From contig CP042428.1 in assembly GCA_024207135.1 (NCBI GenBank), positions 806,001-870,000 of the forward strand: a stretch of 64,000 nt of DNA, written 5' to 3'. Position numbers and translations under genes: made by a program. The notes below the pieces were generated by a model. The model made no database searches. It saw only the letters and a list, made by a program, of their open reading frames with translations, and was not told where the DNA came from. The stretch comes from Arthrobacter sp. C2. Its GTDB lineage: Bacteria; Actinomycetota; Actinomycetes; Actinomycetales; Micrococcaceae. This document shows, piece after piece, positions 43,757 through 52,773 of this stretch; the first letter of the stretch is position 1, and each line of letters starts with the position of its first letter.

Positions 43757-46396
43757 ATGACCAGAACCCCGGGCCCGAACGAAAACCTCACGCGCGACGA
43801 GGCGGCATGGCGCGCCCAAACCCTGAAGGTGCTCTCCTACCGGGTGGAGCTCGACCTCTCGGCCGCGCAGGACCCGGCCGTGACCGGATACCGCTCCAGG
43901 ACCACGCTGGTGCTCGAGGCCCACGGCACCACCGGCACCTTCCTGGACTTCATCCACGAATCCATCGAGTCGATCACGCTCAACGGCGCCCCCGTCGACC
44001 CGGGGCAGGCCGTCTCCGGCTCCCGCATCTACCTTGGAGACCTTCTCCAGGGCGCGGACTCCCCCAACACGCTCATCATCGACGGGCACGCACGGTACTC
44101 GCGCAGCGGCGAGGGATTGCACCGCTACGTGGACCCGGCCGACGGGCAGACCTACTGCTACACCCAGTTCGAACCCGCAGATGCCCGCCGCGTCTACGCA
44201 AACTTCGAGCAGCCCGATCTCAAGGCGCCCTTCACCTTCGTCGTGCGCGCACCGCAAGGCTGGCACGTCGGGTCCAACCAGGCCCCCGCCCGCGTCGAGG
44301 AACACGGCGACGGCACCGCGACCACGCACTTCGCCCCGACCCTGCCGATCTCCACCTACATCACCACGGTGCTCGCCGGACCCTACTTCGTGGCCACCGA
44401 TACCTACACCCGCACCCTGGATGACGGCACGGAACTGGTCATCCCGCTGAACGCCACCTGCCGCGCCTCGCTCGCGGAGCACTTCGATCCGGAAAACATC
44501 CTGGAGCTGACCCGCACCGGGCTGGACTACTTCCACGAGCTTTTCGACTACCCCTACCCGTGGGGCAAATACGACTCGGCGTTCGTGCCCGAATACAACC
44601 TCGGCGCCATGGAAAACCCCGGGCTGGTCACCTTCACCGAGCACTACCTCTTCACCTCGCGGGCGACCGAGGCGCAGCACGAGCAGCGCTCGAACACGCT
44701 GATGCACGAGATGGTGCACATGTGGTTCGGCGACTTGGTCACCATGAGCTGGTGGGACGACTTGTGGCTCAAGGAGTCCTTCGCCGACTACATCGGGACC
44801 CTTGCCAACGCCGAGGCCACGGGATTCACCACTGCCTGGACCACCTTCGCCAACCGGCGCAAGGGCTGGGCCTACGTGGCCGACCAGCTGCCCTCCACGC
44901 ACCCCATCGTCGCGGACATCACCGACCTGGAGGCAGCGAAGCAGAACTTCGACGGCATCACCTACGCCAAGGGCGCATCCGTGCTCAAGCAGCTGGCCGC
45001 CTACGTGGGGGCCGACGCCTTCCGCGACGCCGCGCGCACCTATTTCCGCGCCCACGAATACGCCAACACCACGCTCACCGACTTCCTCTCCGCCCTTCAG
45101 GCGGCCTCGGGCCGCGACATGGGCGCGTGGGCCGACGCCTGGCTGAAGACCGCCGGGGTCCCGCGCCTGGGCCTGGACCTGCAGCTGTCCGACGGGAAGA
45201 TCACCGCCGCAACGCTCACCCAATCGGGCACCGACCCGATCACCGGGACCCCCATCACCCACCCGCACGTGCTGAACATGGGCCTGTTCAAGATCATCGA
45301 TGGCGCCCTGGCCCGCACCGCAACCCACCGGGTGGAATTGGCCGGAAGCGGCGTGGACCTGCCCTTCCTGGCCGGGGCGGAGCGCCCGGACCTGATCCTG
45401 CCCAACGACGGGGACGACACCTACGCCATGGTGGACTTCGACGAGGTCTCCCTGGCCACGCTGCTGGGCCACCTGGGCACGCTGGCCGATCCGCTGGCCC
45501 GGGCCACCTGCTGGGCCGCGCTGTGGAACATGGTGCGCGACGCAAAGCTTCCGGCCCCCGAGTTCCTGGCCGCGGTGCGCGCCCACGCCGAGTCGGTCAC
45601 CGAGGTCTCGGTCTTCGCGCAGCTGCTCGCCCAGGCGACCACCGCCATCAACCACTACCTGCCCCCGGAGCTGCGGGATGCCGAGCGCCGGGCCCTGGCC
45701 GAGGCCATCACCGCATGGCTGGATCGTGCCGCACCGGGAAGCGACGCGCAGGTCGCCGCGGCCCGCGCCCTGGCCGTGCTGGCCCGCGGCTCGGTTGCCG
45801 GGGACATCGTCGATTCCCTGCTCGCCGGCGAGGAACGCTTCGCGGGCCTGGAACTTGACGAGGAACTGCGCTGGGCCCTGTGGGCGGCCAAGGCCGCCGG
45901 CGGAACCCTGGACGAGGCTTCCCTGGCCCGGCTCGAGGCCGACGCGGCCGCGCACCCCTCGGCCGTGGCCACCGCCGGGCGCCTGCTGGCGCTGGCCGCG
46001 CGCCCGCAGCCTGCCGTGAAGCAGGCCGCGTTCCACGCGGTGCTCACCGGGGTGGACGCCGATGGCTCCGCCCTGTCCAACGAGGCGGTCTCCGCGACCG
46101 CCGCCGGTTTCCTGCTCGGGCCCCACGAGCTGCTCGACGGGCACTACGAGGAGTACTGGCCGGCGCTCGAGGGCATCTGGGAGTCGATGAGCATCGGCAT
46201 GGCCACGCGCGTGATTTCCGGGCTCTTCCCCGCCGCCCAGGACCTGGCCGGCGACGGCGTGCACCCGGTCATGGCCCGGCTGGATGCCTGGCTCGAACAG
46301 AACCCCGACGCCCCGCGGGCGCTGCGCCGGATCCTGCTTGAGCAACGCGACTCCCTCGCCCGTTCCCTGGCCGCCCAGGCCCTGAGCGCCGGCTAG
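43757..46396 (+). CDS. pepN: Aminopeptidase N (M1 family)
   Basis: The 879-residue M1 zinc aminopeptidase removes N-terminal amino acids from peptides in the cytoplasm. The substrate motif GAMENPGLVTF and the zinc motif HEMVHMWFGD with its downstream Glu (WLKESFADYIG) are intact. The C-terminal ERAP1-like helical domain (about 540-879) is complete. The start is ATG 43757, because the TTG seven codons upstream lies inside a predicted -10 element. It stands alone between the SDR and an F420-type oxidoreductase. Confidence 0.95.
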   Translation: MTRTPGPNENLTRDEAAWRAQTLKVLSYRVELDLSAAQDPAVTGYRSRTTLVLEAHGTTGTFLDFIHESIESITLNGAPVDPGQAVSGSRIYLGDLLQGADSPNTLIIDGHARYSRSGEGLHRYVDPADGQTYCYTQFEPADARRVYANFEQPDLKAPFTFVVRAPQGWHVGSNQAPARVEEHGDGTATTHFAPTLPISTYITTVLAGPYFVATDTYTRTLDDGTELVIPLNATCRASLAEHFDPENILELTRTGLDYFHELFDYPYPWGKYDSAFVPEYNLGAMENPGLVTFTEHYLFTSRATEAQHEQRSNTLMHEMVHMWFGDLVTMSWWDDLWLKESFADYIGTLANAEATGFTTAWTTFANRRKGWAYVADQLPSTHPIVADITDLEAAKQNFDGITYAKGASVLKQLAAYVGADAFRDAARTYFRAHEYANTTLTDFLSALQAASGRDMGAWADAWLKTAGVPRLGLDLQLSDGKITAATLTQSGTDPITGTPITHPHVLNMGLFKIIDGALARTATHRVELAGSGVDLPFLAGAERPDLILPNDGDDTYAMVDFDEVSLATLLGHLGTLADPLARATCWAALWNMVRDAKLPAPEFLAAVRAHAESVTEVSVFAQLLAQATTAINHYLPPELRDAERRALAEAITAWLDRAAPGSDAQVAAARALAVLARGSVAGDIVDSLLAGEERFAGLELDEELRWALWAAKAAGGTLDEASLARLEADAAAHPSAVATAGRLLALAARPQPAVKQAAFHAVLTGVDADGSALSNEAVSATAAGFLLGPHELLDGHYEEYWPALEGIWESMSIGMATRVISGLFPAAQDLAGDGVHPVMARLDAWLEQNPDAPRALRRILLEQRDSLARSLAAQALSAG

Positions 46397-46463
46397 CTTC
46401 GGGAATTTCCGGGAACAGCGCGCCCGCCGGACCCCGGAGCCCGGCCGGCGCGCTCGCCGCGGC

Positions 46464-47141
46464 TCAGCGGATGATCATGAAGTTGAACTCCGAGGTCCCC
46501 AGCGCGCCCCAGAGCCGCAACCAGATCGGCATGAGCATTTCGGCCCCGCGTGCGGTGGTGATGTCGCCCAGGTCGATCACGTCCCGGTGGCCGAGGTCGG
46601 CCAGGAGCCCGGTGACGGTGTCCTTGGCGTCGGAATCGTTCCCGGAGACGAAGACCGTGCCCGGTTCGGGCAACCGCGTCGGGTAGGCCATCAGCCCGGC
46701 GGTGAGGGTGTTGAGGGATTTGACGACGCGGGCCGCGGGATGGGCGCGCTGGATCTGCTCCCCGAGCGAATCGCTGTCCTTGACCAGGAGGGTCGGCGGC
46801 ATCCCGTGGCCGAAATCCAGCGGGTTGGCAACGTCCAGGATGATCTTTCCCCCAAGGTTTCCGGCCCCGGCCAGGGCCAGCACGTCCAGGGAGGCGGCCC
46901 CGTGGGTGGCGTTGACGACCAGCTCCGCGCTGGCAGCGGCGTCGGCGAAGGACTCCAGGAAGATGCCGGGGTTCCCCGCCGCCCAGTCTGCAAACGGCGC
47001 GGCGCCCATGGCCCCGGGCCCGGTGCGCGAGGTGGTCGCCGCCGGGTCGCGCGTGCCGACGGTGACGTCGTGCCCGAGCTCGGCCAGGCGCGCCGCGAGC
47101 GTGCGTCCGACGGTGCCGGTTCCCAGCACTGCAATCTTCAT
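46464..47141 (-). CDS. NADP/F420-dependent oxidoreductase-like protein (NPD superfamily)
   Basis: The 225-residue product begins with the Rossmann motif MKIAVLGTGTVGRTLAARLA and keeps ELGHDVTVGTRDP and LDVANPLDFGHG, as in the F420-dependent NADP oxidoreductase family. Whether it uses F420 or NADP alone cannot be told. The ATG 47141 follows GGAAG. A longer reading is not supported, since it enters the VOC gene. It may be co-transcribed with the VOC gene, which ends 52 bases upstream. Confidence 0.85.
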   Translation of the reverse strand: MKIAVLGTGTVGRTLAARLAELGHDVTVGTRDPAATTSRTGPGAMGAAPFADWAAGNPGIFLESFADAAASAELVVNATHGAASLDVLALAGAGNLGGKIILDVANPLDFGHGMPPTLLVKDSDSLGEQIQRAHPAARVVKSLNTLTAGLMAYPTRLPEPGTVFVSGNDSDAKDTVTGLLADLGHRDVIDLGDITTARGAEMLMPIWLRLWGALGTSEFNFMIIR

Positions 47142-47193
47142 GGCGGCAACTTCCAGTTTGGCATGGCGGTTTTGGATAGGTCCACGGGAGGGC

Positions 47194-47625
47194 CTAGCGG
47201 ATGCAGAACTCGTTGCCCTCCGGGTCGGCCAGCGTGTACCAGGTAAAGGGGCCCTGCGCGGCCGCGTGCAGGAACGTGGCCCCGCGGGCCAACAGCTTGC
47301 CGCGCACCTCCTCGATGTCGCCCAGGTCAAGGTCGAGGTGGACCCGGTTCTTCACGGTCTTGGCCTCGGGCACCAGCTGGAAGAGGATCCGCTGGCGCGG
47401 CACCTTCCCCAGCTGGTCCAGCGGGCAGATCCCGGCCCCGCTGCGCCACGCGAGCTCGCCGTCGAAGATCAACGTCTCGTCCTCGCTGGCATGGCCCTCG
47501 TCGATCATTTTCTGGATGAAGTCCGGGTCGCTGGGTTCCACGGTCCAGCCGAGCGTTTCGGCCCACCACACGGCCTGCTGGTGCGGGTTGGCGCTGTCGA
47601 CGGTGATCTGAATAGAGAGGTCCAT
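47194..47625 (-). CDS. VOC-family (glyoxalase-like) protein
   Basis: The 143-residue product from ATG 47625 (MDLSIQITVDSANPHQQAVW) has a single VOC domain of two beta-alpha-beta-beta-beta units: the conserved HLDLDLGD in the middle and LADPEGNEFCIR at the C-terminus. Members of this subgroup are often unassigned metalloenzymes or binding proteins. GTG two codons upstream is an alternative start. Confidence 0.85.
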   Translation of the reverse strand: MDLSIQITVDSANPHQQAVWWAETLGWTVEPSDPDFIQKMIDEGHASEDETLIFDGELAWRSGAGICPLDQLGKVPRQRILFQLVPEAKTVKNRVHLDLDLGDIEEVRGKLLARGATFLHAAAQGPFTWYTLADPEGNEFCIR

Positions 47626-47684
47626 GGGCACACGCTATTCCGCCGGAGAGCCCGATTCAAGGTGCGGTCAAATTGGCGTTTGCG

Positions 47685-48128
47685 TTAGGGCTTCGCAGTG
47701 GTGCCCCAGACGGCACGCTCCAGGGTTTCCAACCGGCGTTCCAACATGGTGACTCGCTCAACCAATGATTGACCGGAATTGGTGACATTCTTGGGCTGTT
47801 TGGCTTGCGGTCGGTTTCGCGGCAGCGGCTTTGGCATGCCCCTCAAAGCCTGAGCCAGGGGTCCCAGCACCAGATCCTTGTTCCATCGTGGATACCGGTG
47901 GAATCCCTCGGCAGTCTTGACGGTTACATATACTGCGGCTTTAGAGTCCAAGGCTTCCGGTGTCGCATCTTTCGCCTCTGGCATCAGCAGGCCCACCGAG
48001 CGCAGCAGGTCGCCCACATGGACGGCCGTGATTCCGAGGTCCTGCCCCAGTTCCTTTTGGCCCCAAAAAACTTCTCGGCTCACTTCGCAATGGTCGTCGT
48101 CGTATAGGGGCTGCAGTGGCTTCTCCAT
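47685..48128 (-). CDS. Hypothetical protein, no recognised domain
   Basis: The 147-residue product from ATG 48128 (MEKPLQPLYDDDHCEV) has a central part that could form a small helical or HTH-like domain (VHVGDLLRSVGLLM). A Lys/Pro-rich stretch (PKPLPRNRPQAKQPKN) follows, and the protein ends in a helix ERVTMLERRLETLERAV typical of a short coiled coil. CGGAAGC precedes the start. The last 35 residues suggest oligomerisation. Composition is less GC-biased than its neighbours, which may point to later acquisition. Confidence 0.6.
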   Translation of the reverse strand: MEKPLQPLYDDDHCEVSREVFWGQKELGQDLGITAVHVGDLLRSVGLLMPEAKDATPEALDSKAAVYVTVKTAEGFHRYPRWNKDLVLGPLAQALRGMPKPLPRNRPQAKQPKNVTNSGQSLVERVTMLERRLETLERAVWGTTAKP

Positions 48129-48269
48129 GCTTCCGGATACTACCGATTGCCACTGACAGAATGGTTCGGCGCGACGACGTCGTGTGTCCGGGCCAATGGA
48201 TTTCTTCCCATGCGACACCACTGGCGCCCCACATTCTGGACATCACCAAAGCGACGGGGGTCTCGCTGC

Positions 48270-48298
48270 TTGGCTGGACCGGTGTCTAGTCCTATGCT
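48270..48298 (+). promoter_or_regulatory. Promoter of the DHFR-like gene at 48359
   Basis: TTGGCT (48270-48275) and TATGCT (48293-48298) are separated by 17 bases, with about 55 bases of leader to the ATG. Confidence 0.55.
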
Positions 48299-48358
48299 GG
48301 TGGCGGACACAGGCAGGCCCGCGCCTGTCAGCAACAACGACGGTCAAGCGAGGACACC

Positions 48359-49012
48359 ATGTCAAAGGTCAGGGTCCACAATTTCAGCGTCTCGATCGAC
48401 GGCTACGGCGCCGGCATCAACCAGGGCATCGACGACCCGCTCGGCGTGCGTGGGGAAGAACTGCACGGATGGGTGTTCTCAACCGCATGCTGGCACGAAC
48501 GCAGCGGCGAACCCGGTGGCAGCACCGGAACGGACGATGCGTGGCTGCGCGCCGGGGATACGGGGATCGGCGCCACCGTCATGGGCCGGAACATGTTCGG
48601 GCCCATCCGCGGACCCTGGGACGCCGACGACGAAGCGGCCTCCTGGCGCGGCTGGTGGGGCGAATCCCCGCCCTACGGGCACGACGTCTTTGTGCTCACG
48701 CACCATCCACGCCACCCGCTTCCGATGTCCGGAGGCACCACCTTCCACTTCGTGGCCGACGGGTTGCCCGCAGCGCTCGAAGCGGCCCGCAGCGCCGCGC
48801 ACGGAGCCGACATCCGTCTTGGCGGCGGTGTGGCGACGGTGCGCGAGGCGGTGGCCGCCGGGCTGGTGGACGAGTTGCACCTGGCCTTCGCCCCGGTGCT
48901 GTTGGGCGCCGGCGAAAGGCTGTTCACCGGAAACTGGGTCGCGGACGGCTACCGGGTGGCCGAGTCGCAACAGGGCGAAGGGGCCTTCCACGTGCGGTTG
49001 CTGCGGGCCTGA
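48359..49012 (+). CDS. Dihydrofolate reductase-family (RibD C-terminal-like) protein
   Basis: The 217-residue product has the DHFR/RibD-C fold: VHNFSVSIDGYGAGINQG at the start, then MGRNMFGPIRGPW, then the NADPH-site DIRLGGGVATVREAVAAGLV and ELHLAFAPVLLGAGERLF. Its in vivo substrate is unknown; these proteins are common in actinobacteria and rarely replace FolA. It is the second member of this fold in the window besides 41206 but is only distantly similar to it. The VOC gene follows after 92 bases. Confidence 0.88.
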   Translation: MSKVRVHNFSVSIDGYGAGINQGIDDPLGVRGEELHGWVFSTACWHERSGEPGGSTGTDDAWLRAGDTGIGATVMGRNMFGPIRGPWDADDEAASWRGWWGESPPYGHDVFVLTHHPRHPLPMSGGTTFHFVADGLPAALEAARSAAHGADIRLGGGVATVREAVAAGLVDELHLAFAPVLLGAGERLFTGNWVADGYRVAESQQGEGAFHVRLLRA

Positions 49013-49104
49013 TGAAATTGCTCCGGGGACCGGGGCGCTCCCAAGCCCCGGGCGGAGGCCGGTTGCCCGGGCTTCCGGTTCACTCCGGGGGTAGTCTTGG
49101 CCCC

Positions 49105-49818
49105 ATGTATCTGGAAAACATCGTTTTCGACGCGGTCGACCCGCGGCGCCTCGGACTGTTTTGGCAGGAACTGCTGGGCTGCGAACAACTCACCGACACC
49201 CCCGAAGGGTTTGAGACCCGGCTGTCCGTCCCGGGCGGCCCCACCCTGGATCTGTGCTTCCAGCCGGTTCCCGAGCCGCCGCGCGACCCGGTGAGGCTGC
49301 ACCTGGATCTGCGCGGCGGACCGGAACAGGAGTCGGTGGTGGCGGCGGCACTGGCGCTCGGGGCCACACGCCTGGACATCGGGCAGGGCGAGGTCCCGTG
49401 GGTGGTGCTGGGAGATCCGGAATCCAACGCGTTCTGTGTGATGGAGGACCGGGCCGCCTACCGCGGCACCGGGCCGATCGCCGCCCTCCCGCTGGACAGC
49501 GCGGATCCCGAGAGGGACGCCGGGTTCTGGGCCTGGCTGACCGGGTGGAGCGTGCTGGACGAGGACCCGCGGACCCTTCGCCACCACTCGCGGCGCGGTC
49601 CCCTGTTGGCCCTGTGCCAGGAACCTGCGCCCAAGGCGGAGGCGAAGAACCGGACGCACCTGGATGTGCGCCTGGAAGCGGGCGACGACCCCGAGGCGGT
49701 GGCGGCAGGAATCGTTGCCCGCGGCGGGCGGGAACTTCACCCGAATTGGGGCGAGCTTCGCTGGCGCATCTACCAGGACCCCTCGGGCAACGAATTCTGC
49801 GTGCTGCCCGCAAGCTAG
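49105..49818 (+). CDS. Tandem VOC/glyoxalase-like domain protein
   Basis: The 237-residue product carries two VOC domains in tandem (about 1-118 and 122-237). Each closes with a D-P-x-x-N-x-F-C-V segment (LGDPESNAFCVMED, QDPSGNEFCVLPAS). HLDLRGG and HLDVRLEAG carry the central His of each half. The ATG at 49105 lies seven bases after TAGTCT (49092-49097), so the message may be leaderless. Function beyond the VOC fold is unknown. Confidence 0.85.
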   Translation: MYLENIVFDAVDPRRLGLFWQELLGCEQLTDTPEGFETRLSVPGGPTLDLCFQPVPEPPRDPVRLHLDLRGGPEQESVVAAALALGATRLDIGQGEVPWVVLGDPESNAFCVMEDRAAYRGTGPIAALPLDSADPERDAGFWAWLTGWSVLDEDPRTLRHHSRRGPLLALCQEPAPKAEAKNRTHLDVRLEAGDDPEAVAAGIVARGGRELHPNWGELRWRIYQDPSGNEFCVLPAS

Positions 49819-49927
49819 CGTGGAGGCACCGCGACGGCCACGCCGCGCCCGGGGCCGGTTGGTGATCGGGCGCACACGTGGCATACGGTGGCAGGACAAC
49901 CCTGTTCTGCCGTTCCAAGGAGTGCCC

Positions 49928-51301
49928 ATGAGTGTTTATGCCGTCACCAACCCCGCCACCGGCGTCGTCGAGGCGACCTACCCCACGGCCACCGATGCCG
50001 ACATCCAGGCGGCCCTGGGCCTCGCCCATGCGGCCTTCGGTGCCTGGAACACCTCCCGGATCGCCACCCGCGCGGCCCTGCTGGACCGCGTCGCGGACCT
50101 CTACGAGGAGCGCCGCGACGAGCTGGCCGCGATCATCACCCGCGAAATGGGCAAGCCGGTCTTCCAGGCCGGCAAGGAAATCGACATCACCGTGTCGATC
50201 TACCGGTACTACGCGGCCAACGGCGAGAAGTTCCTCAAAGATGAGCAGCTGGAGGTCGCCTCCGGCGGCACCGCGGTGATCCGCAAGGAGGGCGTGGGCG
50301 TGCTTCTGGGCATCATGCCGTGGAACTTCCCGTACTACCAGGTCGCCCGCTTCGCCGCGCCGAACCTGATGAACGGCAACACCATCCTGCTCAAGCACGC
50401 CCCGCAGTGCCCCGAATCCGCGTTGGCCATGGAGAGGATCTTCGCCGACGCCGGGGCCCCGGAGGGCGCCTACGTGAACGTGTTCGCCACCAACGACCAG
50501 GTCGCCGATGTTATCTCCGATCCCCGCGTGCAGGGCGTCTCGCTCACCGGCTCCGAGCGCGCCGGTTCCGCGGTGGCGGAAATCGCCGGGCGCAACCTGA
50601 AGAAGGTCGTGCTGGAACTCGGCGGCTCCGACCCGTTCCTGGTGCTGGAGGACGCCAACGTGAAGCGTGCGGCCAAACAGGCCATGATGGGCCGCTTCGG
50701 CAACACCGGCCAGGCCTGCAACGCCGCCAAGCGCATCATCGTCGACGCCTCGGTCTACGACGAGTTCGTCGAGGACTTCACCGGCGCGGTCGCCGGCATC
50801 AAGGTCGGGGACCCGGCACACCCGGAGACCTTCCTCGGCCCGCTGTCCTCCGCCGCGGCCCGGGACGGCCTGGCGGCCCAGGTGCAGGATGCCATCGACA
50901 AGGGAGCGACGGTGCTCGCCGGCGGAGCTCCCCTTCAGGGCGAGGGGTCCTTCTTCGCCCCGACGGTGCTGGCCGATGTCACCCCGCAGATGCGCGCCTA
51001 CGCCGAGGAGCTCTTCGGCCCGGTGGCCGTGCTCTACAAGGTCTCCGGCGACGAGGAAGCGGTGGCCCTGGCCAACAGCTCGGCCTACGGGCTGGGCGCC
51101 TCGATCCAGACGCAGGACATGGACCGGGCGCACGCAATCGCCCGGCAGCTGGAGGTCGGCATGGTCTCGATCAACCAGACCAGCGGGTCCGCCGCCGAGC
51201 TGCCCTTCGGCGGCGTGAAGCGCTCGGGCGTCGGCCGGGAGCTGGGCAAGTACGGCATGGAGGAGTTCGTGAACCGCAAGCTGGTCACCTTCCGCGGCTA
51301 G
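49928..51301 (+). CDS. NAD(P)-dependent aldehyde dehydrogenase (succinate-semialdehyde type)
   Basis: The 457-residue enzyme has the ALDH core: the oxyanion Asn in [12 protein letters not shown], the general-base Glu in [16 protein letters not shown] and the nucleophilic Cys in [13 protein letters not shown] complete C-terminal dimer interface ([17 protein letters not shown]) follows. The pattern fits GabD/SSDH-like enzymes, which oxidise succinate semialdehyde, but related semialdehydes cannot be excluded. The start is ATG 49928 after AAGGAG. It ends 12 bases before a strong hairpin. Confidence 0.85.
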   Translation: MSVYAVTNPATGVVEATYPTATDADIQAALGLAHAAFGAWNTSRIATRAALLDRVADLYEERRDELAAIITREMGKPVFQAGKEIDITVSIYRYYAANGEKFLKDEQLEVASGGTAVIRKEGVGVLLGIMPWNFPYYQVARFAAPNLMNGNTILLKHAPQCPESALAMERIFADAGAPEGAYVNVFATNDQVADVISDPRVQGVSLTGSERAGSAVAEIAGRNLKKVVLELGGSDPFLVLEDANVKRAAKQAMMGRFGNTGQACNAAKRIIVDASVYDEFVEDFTGAVAGIKVGDPAHPETFLGPLSSAAARDGLAAQVQDAIDKGATVLAGGAPLQGEGSFFAPTVLADVTPQMRAYAEELFGPVAVLYKVSGDEEAVALANSSAYGLGASIQTQDMDRAHAIARQLEVGMVSINQTSGSAAELPFGGVKRSGVGRELGKYGMEEFVNRKLVTFRG

Positions 51302-51312
51302 CCCGGCTCCCG

Positions 51313-51343
51313 GCGTGCCACGCCCGGTCAGGGCGTGGCACGC
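51313..51343 (+). terminator. Perfect 13-bp hairpin after the aldehyde dehydrogenase
   Basis: The arms 51313-51325 and 51331-51343 are complementary with a five-base loop. A second, overlapping palindrome ACGCCCGG-T-CCGGGCGT follows at 51340-51356, so two tandem stems can form. No U-tract is present. Confidence 0.7.
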
Positions 51344-51379
51344 CCGGTCCGGGCGTGGGCGGGTGTGAGGCAATCGGCA

Positions 51380-51408
51380 TCCGACGCGCAGCCCACGCCG
51401 GATAGAAT
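51380..51408 (+). promoter_or_regulatory. Promoter of luxS-mtn
   Basis: TAGAAT (51403-51408) is a strong -10; TCCGAC (51380-51385) is a weak -35 at 17 bases. The predicted start is about 57 bases before the luxS ATG. Confidence 0.45.
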
Positions 51409-51471
51409 TGGGGAAACACGTCCCGCGCCCGGGCAGGCCCGGGACCAAAACACCGGCAGGAAAGCGCAACC

Positions 51472-51939
51472 ATGAACCCTGAACGCATGAATGTTGAGTC
51501 CTTCAACCTCGACCACCGCACGGTCGCGGCACCCTATGTGCGCGTCGCGGACCGCAAGGTGCTCCCGCAGGGGGACGTCATTACCAAATATGACGTGCGA
51601 TTCACCCAGCCGAATGTGGCCCACCTGGACATGAAGGCCATCCACTCCCTGGAGCACCTGTTCGCCGAGTCCTCCCGCAACCACTCGGACTCCGTCATCG
51701 ATTTCTCCCCCATGGGCTGCCAGACCGGCTACTACCTGATCCTGCAGGGCGAACCCGACGTCCCGGGGACCTCGAACCTCATCGAGGCCACCCTCACCGA
51801 CGTGCTCAAGGCCACCGAGGTCCCCGCCGCCAACGAAATCCAGTGCGGCTGGGGCGCCAACCACTCGCTCGCCGACGCCCAGGACGCCGCCCGCGCCTTC
51901 CTGGCCGCCCGTGCCGTCTGGGAACAGGTCACCGCGTGA
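51472..51939 (+). CDS. luxS: S-ribosylhomocysteine lyase LuxS
   Basis: LuxS cleaves S-ribosylhomocysteine to homocysteine and 4,5-dihydroxy-2,3-pentanedione, the precursor of autoinducer-2. The 155-residue length is normal. Visible are the metal motif [14 protein letters not shown], the catalytic Cys region [13 protein letters not shown] and the C-terminal [10 protein letters not shown]. The stop overlaps the mtn GTG start (GTGA), which makes a two-step activated-methyl-cycle operon. luxS is uncommon in actinobacteria but known in several Micrococcaceae and bifidobacteria. Confidence 0.96.
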   Translation: MNPERMNVESFNLDHRTVAAPYVRVADRKVLPQGDVITKYDVRFTQPNVAHLDMKAIHSLEHLFAESSRNHSDSVIDFSPMGCQTGYYLILQGEPDVPGTSNLIEATLTDVLKATEVPAANEIQCGWGANHSLADAQDAARAFLAARAVWEQVTA

Positions 51940-52706
51940 GCCCGATCGACGTCGTTATCATCACCGCCATGGAGGAAGAAACCCTCCCGTTCCTCGAGCG
52001 GGCCTCCGCGGTGGGCGAAGAAGTGCGCATCGGCAACTCGATCCAGCGCACCGGCACCCTTGACGGGCTTAACGTGCTCTTCGTGCGCGGCGGCATCGGC
52101 CTGGTCAATGCGACCGGCGCCGCCACCGCGGCCCTGCTGCGCGCGGGCCGGGAGGCCCCCGGGGCCCCCGCGCCGCTGGTCATCAGCGCCGGCAGCGCCG
52201 GCGGTCTGGGAGAGTCCGTGCGGGTGGGAGACGTAGTCGTCGGATCGGCGGTCATCAACGCCGATGCCGACGCGCGCGCCTTCGGCTACGAGCTCGGGCA
52301 GGTCCCGGGCATGCCCGCCTCCTACCCGGTGCCGCAGGCCCTGCTCGAAGCCAGCGACATCGGCACCCCCGGGCACGGCATCGTGCAGACCGTGCACCAC
52401 GGGCTGCTGGTCTCCAGCTATTCCTTCGTCGGCCACGAACGCTCCGCCGTCATCAAGGGGCAGTTCGACGGCGTGCTGGCCACCGACATGGAATCCTCGG
52501 CGATCGCCCAGACCTGTGCCTCGTTCGGCGCCCCGTTCCTGGCGATCCGCGGGATCTCCGACCTCTGCGGGCCGGCCTCCGACGCGGACTTCCTCACCCA
52601 CGTCGATGACGCCGCCGAACGCTCGGCGGCCATCACCTGCGCGGTGCTTGGTTCCTGGCAGCTGGCCGGATCCCCGCGCGCGGACGCCGTGCCGGCCTTC
52701 GCCTGA
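51936..52706 (+). CDS. mtn: 5'-methylthioadenosine/S-adenosylhomocysteine nucleosidase
   Basis: Mtn (Pfs) removes adenine from methylthioadenosine and S-adenosylhomocysteine, giving the substrate of LuxS. The 256-residue product has the family start [15 protein letters not shown], the phosphorylase-fold core [20 protein letters not shown], the ribose-binding Met/Glu in [11 protein letters not shown] and the catalytic Asp in [11 protein letters not shown]. It is slightly longer than many bacterial Pfs proteins because of an insertion after residue 60. It starts at GTG 51936, coupled to luxS. Confidence 0.93.
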   Translation: MSPIDVVIITAMEEETLPFLERASAVGEEVRIGNSIQRTGTLDGLNVLFVRGGIGLVNATGAATAALLRAGREAPGAPAPLVISAGSAGGLGESVRVGDVVVGSAVINADADARAFGYELGQVPGMPASYPVPQALLEASDIGTPGHGIVQTVHHGLLVSSYSFVGHERSAVIKGQFDGVLATDMESSAIAQTCASFGAPFLAIRGISDLCGPASDADFLTHVDDAAERSAAITCAVLGSWQLAGSPRADAVPAFA

Positions 52707-52773
52707 GACCAGGTGGCCCGCGCGGGTCCGGGCGGTTGATCCCCGGGCCCGCGCGGGCCTTTGGGCAGCGCCC

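Noticed and set aside
43730-46345. 871-codon open frame opposite pepN
   Set aside because: High GC keeps the antisense frame open; its product is Gly/Arg/Val-rich without motifs, while pepN has all family motifs.
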